This document shows positions 41,808-51,754 of a DNA stretch of 64,000 bases, in pieces. A program made the position numbers and the translations under genes. The notes beneath the pieces were generated by a model, which did not search any database, was not told the origin of the DNA, and saw only the letters and a list, made by a program, of their open reading frames with translations. Source of the stretch: Ruminococcus sp. zg-924 (GTDB taxonomy: Bacteria > Bacillota > Clostridia > Oscillospirales > Acutalibacteraceae); NCBI RefSeq assembly GCF_024433635.1, contig NZ_WNJZ01000004.1:1-64000 (forward strand), read 5' to 3'. Every line of letters begins with the position of its first letter. Position 1 is the stretch's first letter.

Positions 41808-42246
41808 AGAGTTATTCAGACAAACTTTCTCGGAGCTTCATGCCTCCGAGGATAAGGTAATGGAGGTTATAAATATGAAATGTAATAGAAAAACTAAACA
41901 TTTTCATTCTAAAAGGCTAATTGCTGTCGCCGCTTGTGTTGGCACAATACTGATTGCCGGCGTTGTTGCCAACGCTGCAACTGACGGCGCAATTGTTGAC
42001 AGCTTTATCACAGTAATCACTCAAAACGGCGAGGAAAAAGAGATACCGGCAGAAGTCAGCTATGACAATGATGGAAGAAAAACCCAGACTATTGAATATG
42101 GCAATAAAGTAGTCACAGTTGAAGAGCTTGAATCAGGAGGTAGTGGCTATACTTTCACGCAAAAAGATCCGGATAAAACGCATGATAGTATAACAATAGT
42201 GCACAGATTCGAGAACGGAGGAGCGATGTATATTTCCGGAAGTTAA
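41797..42246 (+). CDS. Membrane protein paired with the sigma factor, likely anti-sigma
   Basis: 149 aa from an ATG within the end of the sigma gene; GGAGG lies nine bases upstream. A short cytoplasmic N-terminus (about 1-37, FRQTFSELHASEDKVMEVI) is followed by one membrane segment (about 38-60) and an outer part of about 90 residues with no recognised domain. It lacks the HxxxCxxC zinc motif of ZAS anti-sigmas. Anti-sigma function is inferred from overlap and topology. Confidence 0.65.
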   Translation: MSNKELFRQTFSELHASEDKVMEVINMKCNRKTKHFHSKRLIAVAACVGTILIAGVVANAATDGAIVDSFITVITQNGEEKEIPAEVSYDNDGRKTQTIEYGNKVVTVEELESGGSGYTFTQKDPDKTHDSITIVHRFENGGAMYISGS

Positions 42247-42274
42247 TCTGCATTATATTTAACAGTTAATGAAA

Positions 42275-42308
42275 GAACGAGGTTGGTTACCGGACCTTGT
42301 TCTTTTTC
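42275..42308 (+). terminator. Terminator after the sigma operon
   Basis: A 9-bp stem (42275-42283 with 42294-42302, one G-U) followed by T5. Confidence 0.75.
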
Positions 42309-42363
42309 ATGTATTGCATAAATTCTGTTATTATAATATACTGTATAGACGGAGGGTAAACTT

Positions 42364-42954
42364 ATGAGCTTTTACATTCAATACGGCGATATAATAATAA
42401 AAGAATACAACCGAACAGATTTGGATTCTGTTCACAGTATGCTGAGCCAGCCGAACGTTTATTACACCACCTGCGCTATTCCGTATAATTGCAGCAGAGC
42501 TTTTGCATCAATGTGGATTGATTGTATACGCCGCTCAGCAAAGAGAAAAACAGACTTTGAATACGGTATTTTCAGTGCAAGAAACGGAGAGTACATAGGT
42601 AACATAGGACTTATAGGAATAGATTACATAAACAAATGTGCAGACATAACCTATATCATTCACCCACGCTTTCAAAACCGTGGCTATGCCTGCCTTGCTT
42701 CAAAACTGATAATAGCCTACGGCTTTGAATTTTTGAATCTGCAAAGAATTCAGGGCAAATGTATGGATTTCAACATTGCATCAAAAACCGTAATGCTAAA
42801 ATGCGGCTTTACTTACGAGGGTCTGGGCAGACAAGAAATGCTCAAGGATAACAAATTTGTAAATCTTGAGCATTATTCGTTATTAAAAAGCGAATATGAG
42901 GCGTTAAAAAATAAAATTTTTATTCCTTTGAAGCAAAATTCAAATTTCAGCTGA
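42364..42954 (+). CDS. GNAT acetyltransferase, RimJ/RimL type
   Basis: 196 aa. GNAT fold with EYIGNIGLIGIDYINKCADI as the central strands and YIIHPRFQNRGYACLASKL as the acetyl-CoA loop (R/Q-x-x-G-x-A variant NRGYAC). NIASKTVMLKCGFTYEG is the C-terminal motif. This is the pattern of RimJ/RimL N-terminal acetyltransferases that act on ribosomal or other proteins and on some antibiotics. GGAGG precedes the ATG. The acceptor is unknown. Confidence 0.85.
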   Translation: MSFYIQYGDIIIKEYNRTDLDSVHSMLSQPNVYYTTCAIPYNCSRAFASMWIDCIRRSAKRKTDFEYGIFSARNGEYIGNIGLIGIDYINKCADITYIIHPRFQNRGYACLASKLIIAYGFEFLNLQRIQGKCMDFNIASKTVMLKCGFTYEGLGRQEMLKDNKFVNLEHYSLLKSEYEALKNKIFIPLKQNSNFS

Positions 42955-43302
42955 TTTTTCCTTAAAATCAATAAAAACATAGTAAAATAACGAGTTATCA
43001 ACATCAAAATGTTGATAATGTTATTAATTTTTGCAACTTATTCGATATATTATTATTTTTGTCCGTATCTATAAAAAATCAATGTTAATAACACAACATT
43101 TTGTGGTTTTAAAATGTTTTTTCTTTTACGGAAATGTTGATAAAACTTGTCTTTTTTACGTCAGTTTTCGTGTTTTCCGAACATTTTTTGTTCGATTTTT
43201 CTGATTTTGACATAGTTTTTGTGTTTTTAACATTATTGTTAATTTGAAGCTTAAAACGCTGTTAACAACCCATATTATTATCTTTAGAAATTATGTTTTT
43301 AC
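42955..43302. other. AT-rich intergenic region with TTATCAACA motifs
   Basis: About 350 bases without a gene. It holds three DnaA-box-like TTATCAACA motifs: 42995-43003, and inverted copies at 43010-43018 and 43135-43143. The first two form a perfect palindrome. The plus strand is T-rich. Confidence 0.5.
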
Positions 43303-43342
43303 TCAAAAAAAGGCTTGCACAATTGTGCAAGCCTTTTTTTAT
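43303..43342 (-). terminator. Terminator of guaB
   Basis: A long symmetric stem AAAAGGCTTGCACA/TGTGCAAGCCTTTT, with T-tracts on both strands. Confidence 0.9.
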
Positions 43343-43368
43343 TACAAGCTTTCAAATAAGCTTTTATC

Positions 43369-44868
<1,500 letters not shown>

Positions 44869-44929
44869 TCACTTGTTGATATATGAATATTTAAATTCGA
44901 TTTTATCAGTAATTTGACCGTTTGTCAAC

Positions 44930-46216
44930 TTATTTTTTTGGAGTGATAACCTCTGCCCCACCCATATAAGGACGAAGTGCCTCGGGAATTCTGATAGAGC
45001 CGTCCTCATTGAGGTTATTTTCTAAGAATGCAATTAACATTCTCGGTGGTGCAACCACCGTATTGTTGAGAGTGTGTGCAAAATACTTGCCGTTTTCACC
45101 GTTTACTCTTATCTTAAGTCTGCGAGCCTGAGCGTCGCCAAGGTTTGAACAACTGCCTACTTCAAAATATTTTTTCTGTCTTGGCGACCAAGCCTCAACG
45201 TCAATTGACTTAACCTTTAAGTCTGCCAAGTCACCGCTACAACATTCAAGTGTTCTTACAGGAACATCAAGAGAACGGAACAACTCAACAGTGTAGCTCC
45301 AAAGCTTGTCAAACCAAGCCATACTGTCCTCCGGCTTGCATACAACTATCATTTCTTGCTTTTCAAATTGGTGTATTCTGTAAACTCCACGTTCCTCAAT
45401 GCCGTGAGCGCCTTTTTCCTTTCTAAAGCACGGAGAGTAGCTTGTGAGAGTATAAGGCAAATCCTCTTCTTTATTTATCGTGTCAATGAACTTACCAATC
45501 ATTGAATGCTCGCTTGTGCCGATAAGATAAAGGTCCTCTCCCTCAATCTTATACATCATAGCATCCATCTCGTCAAAGCTCATAACGCCTGTTACAACAT
45601 TGCTTCTAATCATAAACGGCGGAACACAGTATGTGAAGCCCTTGTTAATCATAAAATCTCTTGCGTAGGAAATTACAGCTGAGTGAATTCTTGCAACATC
45701 GCCCATTAAATAATAAAAGCCGTTTCCTGCAACCTTTCTTGCGCTGTCAAGGTCAATGCCGTTGAGCTTTTCCATAATATCTGTGTGATACGGAACCTCA
45801 AAGTCCGGCACAAACGGCTCGCCATAGCGTGTTATTTCAACATTTTCACTGTCGTCCTTACCTATTGGTACAGACGGGTCAATGATATTAGGAATAACCA
45901 TCATTCTCTTGGTTATCTCCTCAGAAAGTTTCTTTTCCTGCTCTTCAAGTTGAGCAAGACGCTCGCCCTGCTCCTTAACAAGCTGCTTTGTCTGCTGAGC
46001 CTCTTCCTTTTTACCCTGAGCCATCAATGCGCCTATCTGCTTTGAAATTTTGTTACGGTTTGCCCTTAAGGAGTCAGCCTCCTGCTTTGTCTTTCTTGAC
46101 TGAATATCAAGCTCGATTACCTCATCAACAAGCACAAGCTTTCTTTCCTGAAACTTTTTTTTGATGTTTTCCTTAACAATCTCAGAATTTTCTCTTAAAA
46201 ATTTGATGTCTAACAT
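44930..46216 (-). CDS. serS: Seryl-tRNA synthetase
   Basis: 428 aa, standard length. Charges tRNA-Ser and tRNA-Sec. The N-terminal coiled-coil arm (about 25-105, SLRANRNKISKQIGALMAQG) binds the tRNA. The class II core has motif 2 PCFRKEKGAHGIEERGVYRI, HQFEKQEM and motif 3 NTVVAPPRMLIAFLENN. It lies 9 bp after parB, so it is cotranscribed with parA-parB. I see no T-box in the 9-bp gap. Confidence 0.97.
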   Translation of the reverse strand: MLDIKFLRENSEIVKENIKKKFQERKLVLVDEVIELDIQSRKTKQEADSLRANRNKISKQIGALMAQGKKEEAQQTKQLVKEQGERLAQLEEQEKKLSEEITKRMMVIPNIIDPSVPIGKDDSENVEITRYGEPFVPDFEVPYHTDIMEKLNGIDLDSARKVAGNGFYYLMGDVARIHSAVISYARDFMINKGFTYCVPPFMIRSNVVTGVMSFDEMDAMMYKIEGEDLYLIGTSEHSMIGKFIDTINKEEDLPYTLTSYSPCFRKEKGAHGIEERGVYRIHQFEKQEMIVVCKPEDSMAWFDKLWSYTVELFRSLDVPVRTLECCSGDLADLKVKSIDVEAWSPRQKKYFEVGSCSNLGDAQARRLKIRVNGENGKYFAHTLNNTVVAPPRMLIAFLENNLNEDGSIRIPEALRPYMGGAEVITPKK

Positions 46217-46225
46217 TTTTCTTCC

Positions 46226-47092
46226 TCACTTTTCCTCTTGTCCCAATAGTTTTGCTATATATGTCAGGTCGTCCTTGCCGTAGAATTCTATTTCAAGTAC
46301 TCCCTTTTTTTCTGTGCCGTTTACCTTTATCTTCCTGCCAAGATGTTCCTTAAGCGCAAGCTCAACCTCACCGTAATATGACAGTTTTTTCTCATATATT
46401 TTCTTTACGTCTGCGTTTTCAAGAGCCTTGTTGCTTTTTTTTGCAAGCCGTTCAAGCTCTCTTACAGAAATATCTTCGGTTGACGCAAGCCTGGCAGCCT
46501 TTTCCATCTCATCAGGATTTTTAAAGGCTAAAAGCGTTCTGCCGTGTCCTGCGCTGAGCTTGCCGTCGGAGATGAGCTGCAATATATCATCGGGCAGAGC
46601 CAAAAGCCTTAGGGCGTTTGCAATAGCCGGACGTGATTTTCCGACAACCCTTGAAACCTCCTCCTGCTTAAGTCCGTAGGAGTCCATAAGCTGTTTGTAG
46701 CCTTTTGCCTCTTCAACCGGCGTTAAATCCTCTCTTTGAAGATTTTCTATAAGCGCAAGCTGCATTGTTTCGCTGTCAGACAAATCCCTTATAACAACGG
46801 GAACCTCTGTTAGTCCTGCCATCCTCGCTGCTCTGTATCTGCGCTCGCCGGCTACAATCTGATAGCCGCCGTCTAAGAACGGACGAACCAAAAGCGGCTG
46901 AAGAATTCCGTGCTGAGATATTGAATCTGCAAGCTCGACAAGACTTTTTTCGTCAAATTCCCGGCGTGGTTGCTCTCTGTTCGGCTGAAGTTCAGAAATT
47001 TTAAGTGTAACTGTTGAACGGCTGTCCTCACTTTCGTTCTCCATAAATATTGCACTTAACCCTTTTCCTAAACCGCCTTTTTTTACTGCCAT
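46226..47092 (-). CDS. parB: Chromosome partitioning protein ParB (Spo0J)
   Basis: 288 aa. CTP-dependent DNA clamp that loads at parS. The N-terminal ParB domain has the CTP-binding motif VAGERRYRAARMAG. The helix-turn-helix follows (LKQEEVSRVVGKSRPAIANALRLL), with a C-terminal dimerisation domain. KGGLGKGLSAIF at the N-terminus is the ParA-stimulating stretch. It lies 12 bp after parA. Confidence 0.95.
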   Translation of the reverse strand: MAVKKGGLGKGLSAIFMENESEDSRSTVTLKISELQPNREQPRREFDEKSLVELADSISQHGILQPLLVRPFLDGGYQIVAGERRYRAARMAGLTEVPVVIRDLSDSETMQLALIENLQREDLTPVEEAKGYKQLMDSYGLKQEEVSRVVGKSRPAIANALRLLALPDDILQLISDGKLSAGHGRTLLAFKNPDEMEKAARLASTEDISVRELERLAKKSNKALENADVKKIYEKKLSYYGEVELALKEHLGRKIKVNGTEKKGVLEIEFYGKDDLTYIAKLLGQEEK

Positions 47093-47104
47093 ATATCCCC
47101 CTCC

Positions 47105-47866
47105 TTAATTTTTATTTATTATTTCCTCTGCAAGCGCCATATAAGCCTGGCTGCCCTTACAGCTTTTGTCGTAGTACATAACAGGCTGACCAAAGCTTGG
47201 AGCCTCAGAGAGCCTTACTCCTCTTGCAACAACTGTTGAAAATACCTTTCTTGGAAAGTAAGTTTTAACCTCTTCAACAACCTGCTGAGTTAAATTAAGC
47301 CTTCCGTCATACATTGTCAGCAACACACCCTCCATTTCAAGGCGTTCATTATACTGACGCTTTACTCTCCTAACTGTGTTCATAAGCTGTGAAAGTCCCT
47401 CAAGCGCATAATACTCACACTGAATAGGAACAAGAAGCCTGTCTGCAAGACATAGTGCGTTTGTTGTAATAAGACCAAGTGACGGAGGACAGTCAATTAT
47501 TATGTAATCATAATTGCTTCTTATAGGGTTCACCGCATTCTTAAGAATTGCCTCACGGTGCTTTTTGTCTATAATTTCAATCTCGCTTGCCGCCAAATCA
47601 AGGCTTGACGGGAGCAAATCAAGACATTTGAAATCTGTGTGAATAACAACCTCGTCTGCCTTTATTCCATCAACAAGAATATTGTAGGTTGATTTTTCAA
47701 CCGTTCTCCTGTCAATTCCAACGCCGCTTGTTGCGTTGCCCTGAGGGTCAACATCAATTAATAATGTCTTTTTTCCGTTTATACCAAGTGCTGCCGACAA
47801 ATTAACGGCAGTGGTTGTTTTTCCTACGCCGCCCTTTTGATTGGCAACAGCTATTATCTTTGCCAC
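47105..47866 (-). CDS. parA: Chromosome partitioning ATPase ParA (Soj)
   Basis: 253 aa from a GTG behind GGAGG. Deviant Walker A motif NQKGGVGKTTTAVNL at residues 8-22, with the signature lysine, Walker A' DVDPQGNATSGVG and Walker B DYIIIDCPPSLGLIT. It binds DNA non-specifically as an ATP dimer and acts with ParB in origin segregation and regulation of DnaA. A parS site lies 130 bp upstream. Confidence 0.96.
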   Translation of the reverse strand: MAKIIAVANQKGGVGKTTTAVNLSAALGINGKKTLLIDVDPQGNATSGVGIDRRTVEKSTYNILVDGIKADEVVIHTDFKCLDLLPSSLDLAASEIEIIDKKHREAILKNAVNPIRSNYDYIIIDCPPSLGLITTNALCLADRLLVPIQCEYYALEGLSQLMNTVRRVKRQYNERLEMEGVLLTMYDGRLNLTQQVVEEVKTYFPRKVFSTVVARGVRLSEAPSFGQPVMYYDKSCKGSQAYMALAEEIINKN

Positions 47867-47995
47867 GGAGCTTTCCTCCTTTTTTGCCTGAAACTATACC
47901 GCTGTAATTTGCGGCTCTTTAACAAGTATTATAGCACTTTTACGGTAGTTTTTAAAGGCTTTTTTATAATAATAGCATTATTTTTCACATTTTAT

Positions 47996-48011
47996 TGTTT
48001 CACGTGAAACA
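47996..48011. promoter_or_regulatory. parS site 1
   Basis: TGTTTCACGTGAAACA, exact match to the 16-bp parS consensus. It lies upstream of parA. Confidence 0.97.
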
Positions 48012-48016
48012 ACGCA

Positions 48017-48048
48017 AAAAGTCTCGGTTAAATAACCGAGACTTTTCG
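48017..48048 (-). terminator. Terminator after the noc-like gene
   Basis: A stem of 13 bp or more (AAAGTCTCGGTT/AACCGAGACTTT) with T-rich flanks. Confidence 0.8.
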
Positions 48049-48104
48049 CATAAGGGGTTCAGATAAGGAAATGGGTATGAATAAATTAGTCGTACTCTTG
48101 TTAA

Positions 48105-48926
48105 TCAGGCAGATACTCTGCCATTTAGCGGTAATGCGGACGCTTTAACTATTTTTACAGTATATTCTATGTAATCGTCATTTTCTTTTTTTGATAGTGC
48201 CGCATTAACTCCACTTTGCTTCATTGTCTGAAGTGCTTTATTTATGGTATTCATAAAGATGCGAACATCCTTAATAACAATTTTAGGTCTGGTGTGAGGT
48301 TCATCATGTGATGCCAGAACATTTTCAATCATTTGTTCAGTTTGTGCAACCGTCATACTGTATTTTGCCGCCCTGTTAATGCATTCTACTCTTTGCTTAC
48401 CCTCAAGCTTTAAAAACAGTCTTGCGTGACGTTCTGTAAGTCCGAGTGAGAGTATTAAGCTCTGCTCATCTTCCTCTAAGCGCAATAATCTGAGCTTGTT
48501 TGCTATTGTACTTTGCTTTTTTCCAAGATGACGTGCAACCTGTTCCTGAGTCATTCTACAATCAAGAAGCAGCCTTCGTATTGCTTTAGCTTGTTCAAAC
48601 ATATTCAAATCACAGCGCTCTAAGTTCTCTATTAAAGAAAGAACAGCACTTTCTCGCTGAGTGCAGCTGATAACAACTGCCGGAATTCTTGTCAGTCCTG
48701 CCATAACGCAGGCACGCAACCTCCGTTCGCCTACTATTAGCTCATAACTGTCTTGTGTGGCTCTGCGAACTACTATTGGCTGTATAAGCCCGTTTTGCTC
48801 TATACTCTCAGCAAGCTTCATAAGTTCTTCTCGATTAAAATCTGAACGTGGCTGAAAGCGATTCTGATTAATTTGTGATATTGACAGATTTGTTAGTTTG
48901 TTTTCATTCTTTGATTGAAAAATCAA
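48105..48926 (-). CDS. noc: ParB-family nucleoid occlusion-like protein (Noc)
   Basis: 273 aa from a TTG six bases after GGAGGTG; the ATG at 48941 lies in that ribosome site. A ParB paralogue with the CTP-binding motif IVGERRLRACVMAG, the helix-turn-helix MTQEQVARHLGKKQSTIANK, and RLLRLEEDEQS. In Firmicutes the second ParB-like gene next to rsmG is usually Noc, which coordinates division with the nucleoid. I do not see the membrane-binding amphipathic N-terminus clearly, so it could be another ParB. Confidence 0.82.
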   Translation of the reverse strand: MIFQSKNENKLTNLSISQINQNRFQPRSDFNREELMKLAESIEQNGLIQPIVVRRATQDSYELIVGERRLRACVMAGLTRIPAVVISCTQRESAVLSLIENLERCDLNMFEQAKAIRRLLLDCRMTQEQVARHLGKKQSTIANKLRLLRLEEDEQSLILSLGLTERHARLFLKLEGKQRVECINRAAKYSMTVAQTEQMIENVLASHDEPHTRPKIVIKDVRIFMNTINKALQTMKQSGVNAALSKKENDDYIEYTVKIVKASALPLNGRVSA

Positions 48927-49103
48927 CTGCTGCACCTCCATAAGTTTTTTTGCTTGTCCTTACAGCTAATATAATATCATCAGTTATGCCAATAATCTGT
49001 CATATTATAGAAGTGAATTAAAAAATTAATTTAGATTATTTTGCCGCTTTTTGGGGCACTCAAGGATATTGAAGAATAATTATTGATTTTTTGTGAAAAA
49101 ATA

Positions 49104-49123
49104 GCCGCAGTTTTTACTGCGAC
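49104..49123 (-). terminator. Terminator after rsmG
   Basis: An 8-bp stem with one G-U (49104-49111 with 49116-49123), followed on the minus strand by T6. Confidence 0.7.
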
Positions 49124-49146
49124 TAAAATAATTATTCTGTCTTAAT

Positions 49147-49860
49147 TTAAAGTGGCTGCTTGGCAATCTTTGAGCCGTGCCGTGGGTATGCTTTTGGAGT
49201 GTAATTTTTCTTTTGTATTACTATTATACTTCTCTCACTGTCATCAGGCAAAACTATATCAACCGTCTTATCTAGAACAGCACCCAAAACTTTAACAGCG
49301 TTTTGGCTTAAATTTAATTCCTCCTTTGCCTTTAAACCCTTCATTGCTACAAATATACCGTTCTTTTTGACAAACGGTAAGCAATACTCGCACAATACAG
49401 GCAGAGCAGCAACTGCTCTTGAAACTGATATATCAAATTTTTCACGGTATTCTTCCTTTTTTGCGGCATCTTCGGCACGCATATGGACAAGCTTAGCATC
49501 TATATCAAGGCTTGAACAAACCTCGTTTAAGAAGATAAGCCTTTTATTTAAGCTGTCAAGAAGAGTAAAATGCAGGTCAGGTCTTAATATAGCCATTGGT
49601 ATTGACGGAAAGCCTGCGCCTGTACCGACGTCAATTACTCTTGAATTCTTTGGTATATTTAGGTACCAAACCGGAGTAAGACTATCATAAAAATGCTTTA
49701 TGGCTATACCTTTACTGTCCGTTATTGCAGTAAGGTTCATCTTCTTGTTCCATTCAAGCAGCATTGAGGCATAGGCATCAAGCTTTTCAATTTGCTCTTG
49801 ATTTATATGAAAACCTTTTTTTTCGGCAAAATTCGCAGTAAGCTGTGCAGTAGTCATCAT
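49147..49860 (-). CDS. rsmG: 16S rRNA (guanine527-N7)-methyltransferase
   Basis: 237 aa. Methylates G527 in the 530 loop of 16S rRNA using S-adenosylmethionine. NLTAITDSKGIAIKHFYDSL and the motif I VIDVGTGAGFPSIPMAI (about residues 73-89) are diagnostic, followed by DSLNKRLIFLNEV. It lies one base after mnmG, the standard GidB-GidA order. Confidence 0.96.
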   Translation of the reverse strand: MMTTAQLTANFAEKKGFHINQEQIEKLDAYASMLLEWNKKMNLTAITDSKGIAIKHFYDSLTPVWYLNIPKNSRVIDVGTGAGFPSIPMAILRPDLHFTLLDSLNKRLIFLNEVCSSLDIDAKLVHMRAEDAAKKEEYREKFDISVSRAVAALPVLCEYCLPFVKKNGIFVAMKGLKAKEELNLSQNAVKVLGAVLDKTVDIVLPDDSERSIIVIQKKNYTPKAYPRHGSKIAKQPL

Positions 49861-49861
49861 A

Positions 49862-51739
49862 TCAACCCTTATTTTTTAGTTGTGAAAGCCAAATTACCAA
49901 AACAGAAATATCAGCAGGACTTACACCACTTATTCTTGACGCTTGCCCTATATTGTGCGGCTTTATCTTGTTTAGCTTTTCCTGTGCTTCAAGTCGCAGT
50001 CCTGAAATTGTACTGTAATCTGTATTTTTAGGGAGCGATTTGCTTTCAAGGCGTCGCATCTGCTCAATCTGAGCCTCCTGCCTCTTTATATATCCTTCGT
50101 ACTTAACCTCTATTTCAACTTGCTCAAATATATTTGGGTCTAAGTTTGGTCTTGTAATATCTATGCTTTTTAGGCTTTCATAATCAAGCTGTGGTCTTTT
50201 TATAAGATCTATAAGGCGAATTCCGGTTGTAACCTCAGATGTTTCACGTGAAACAAGTATCTTATTAAGCTCCTCACTTGGCGCAATTACAGTCTTTTTA
50301 AGACGCTTATACTCTGCTTTCTTCTGTTGTTGTTTTACATTAAAGCTTTCCCATCGGCTGTCGCTGATTAAGCCTATCTTTCTGCCTAATGGAGTAAGCC
50401 TTGTATCAGCGTTGTCCTGTCTTAGTATAAGTCTGTATTCACTCCTTGACGTCATCATTCTGTACGGGTCGGCAACTCCTTTTGTTACCAAATCATCAAT
50501 CAGAGTTCCAATATATGAGCTTGCTCTGTCGAGAACAAAAGGTTCTTTTCCTTTAACCCTTAAAGCAGCGTTAATTCCTGCTATTAGTCCCTGTGCAGCA
50601 GCCTCCTCATAACCTGAGCTGCCGTTAAACTGTCCTGCTCCGTAAAGTCCGGGATAATCTGTAAATTCAAGTGTAGCGTCAAGCTGAAGCGGGTCTATAC
50701 AGTCATATTCAATTGCATAGGCACTTCTCATTATAAGAGCATTTTCCAAACCTTTAATAGTATGATAGAATTCAAGTTGAACCTCCTCAGGTAAAGATGA
50801 GGACATTCCCTGAATATACATTTCCTCTGTATCAATGCCGCAAGGCTCTATAAAAAGCTGATGACGAGGCTTATCGGCAAAACGCATTATCTTATCTTCA
50901 ATGCTTGGACAGTAACGGGGACCTATACCCTCAATTTTTCCTGCATACAGTGGTGAACGGTGGATATTCTTTAGAATAACATCCTTTGTCTGCTCGTTAG
51001 TATAGCTGATATGGCAGACAACTTTATTCTCTCCGAGTGACTTGGTATCGTATGAGAAAGGCACAGGCGGCTCGTCGCCAGGCTGAACATCAAGCTCTGA
51101 AAAGTCAATTGAGCTTTTTAAAACTCTTGCAGGGGTACCTGTTTTAAAACGCCTTGTTTCAATGCCAAGCTCTCTTATTGACTCTCCCAAGAATGAAGCG
51201 GGGAAAATACCGTCGGGTCCGCTTTCATAAGATACCTCGCCAACATATATCTTGCCGCCGAGGAATGTGCCTGTTGCAATTATAACGGTTTTACAGGTAA
51301 AAACTGCGTTCATTCTTGTTTCAACAAGCCAATCTCCGCTTTCTGACTGATTTATTGAAATAATTTCAGCCTGTCTTAAATCAAGATTTTCCTGCATTTC
51401 AAGCTTATGTTTCATTGTTGACGCATATTTTCGTCTGTCAATCTGCGCTCTTAATGAATGAACGGCGGGTCCTTTCCCTCTGTTTAACATTCTCATCTGT
51501 AAAAAGCACTCATCAGCAGTTTTTCCCATCTCACCGCCAAGAGCGTCAATTTCTCTTACTAAATGCCCCTTAGCAGTTCCTCCTATTGACGGATTACATG
51601 GACAGTTACCGACTGCGTCCATATTTATTGTAAAAACGGCAGTTTTACAGCCAAGCCGAGCAGATGCAAGACCAGCCTCAATTCCTGCGTGACCTGCACC
51701 AATTACTGCAACATCATATTTTCCGGCATTATATCCCAT
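49862..51739 (-). CDS. mnmG: tRNA uridine-34 carboxymethylaminomethyl enzyme MnmG
   Basis: 625 aa. FAD-dependent partner of MnmE that modifies the wobble uridine. The FAD-binding motif VIGAGHAGIEAGLASARLG is near the start. CNPSIGGTAKGHLVREIDAL, GTFLGGKI and the C-terminal SGVSPADISVL are typical. A perfect parS site is embedded in the coding region at 50240-50255. It is 15 bp after mnmE. Confidence 0.97.
   Translation of the reverse strand: MGYNAGKYDVAVIGAGHAGIEAGLASARLGCKTAVFTINMDAVGNCPCNPSIGGTAKGHLVREIDALGGEMGKTADECFLQMRMLNRGKGPAVHSLRAQIDRRKYASTMKHKLEMQENLDLRQAEIISINQSESGDWLVETRMNAVFTCKTVIIATGTFLGGKIYVGEVSYESGPDGIFPASFLGESIRELGIETRRFKTGTPARVLKSSIDFSELDVQPGDEPPVPFSYDTKSLGENKVVCHISYTNEQTKDVILKNIHRSPLYAGKIEGIGPRYCPSIEDKIMRFADKPRHQLFIEPCGIDTEEMYIQGMSSSLPEEVQLEFYHTIKGLENALIMRSAYAIEYDCIDPLQLDATLEFTDYPGLYGAGQFNGSSGYEEAAAQGLIAGINAALRVKGKEPFVLDRASSYIGTLIDDLVTKGVADPYRMMTSRSEYRLILRQDNADTRLTPLGRKIGLISDSRWESFNVKQQQKKAEYKRLKKTVIAPSEELNKILVSRETSEVTTGIRLIDLIKRPQLDYESLKSIDITRPNLDPNIFEQVEIEVKYEGYIKRQEAQIEQMRRLESKSLPKNTDYSTISGLRLEAQEKLNKIKPHNIGQASRISGVSPADISVLVIWLSQLKNKG
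50240..50255. promoter_or_regulatory. parS site 2, inside mnmG
   Basis: TGTTTCACGTGAAACA within codons near residue 495 of MnmG. Exact consensus. It encodes VSRET in the frame, a common intragenic parS position. Confidence 0.95.
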
Positions 51740-51754
51740 AACTATTCCTCACAA

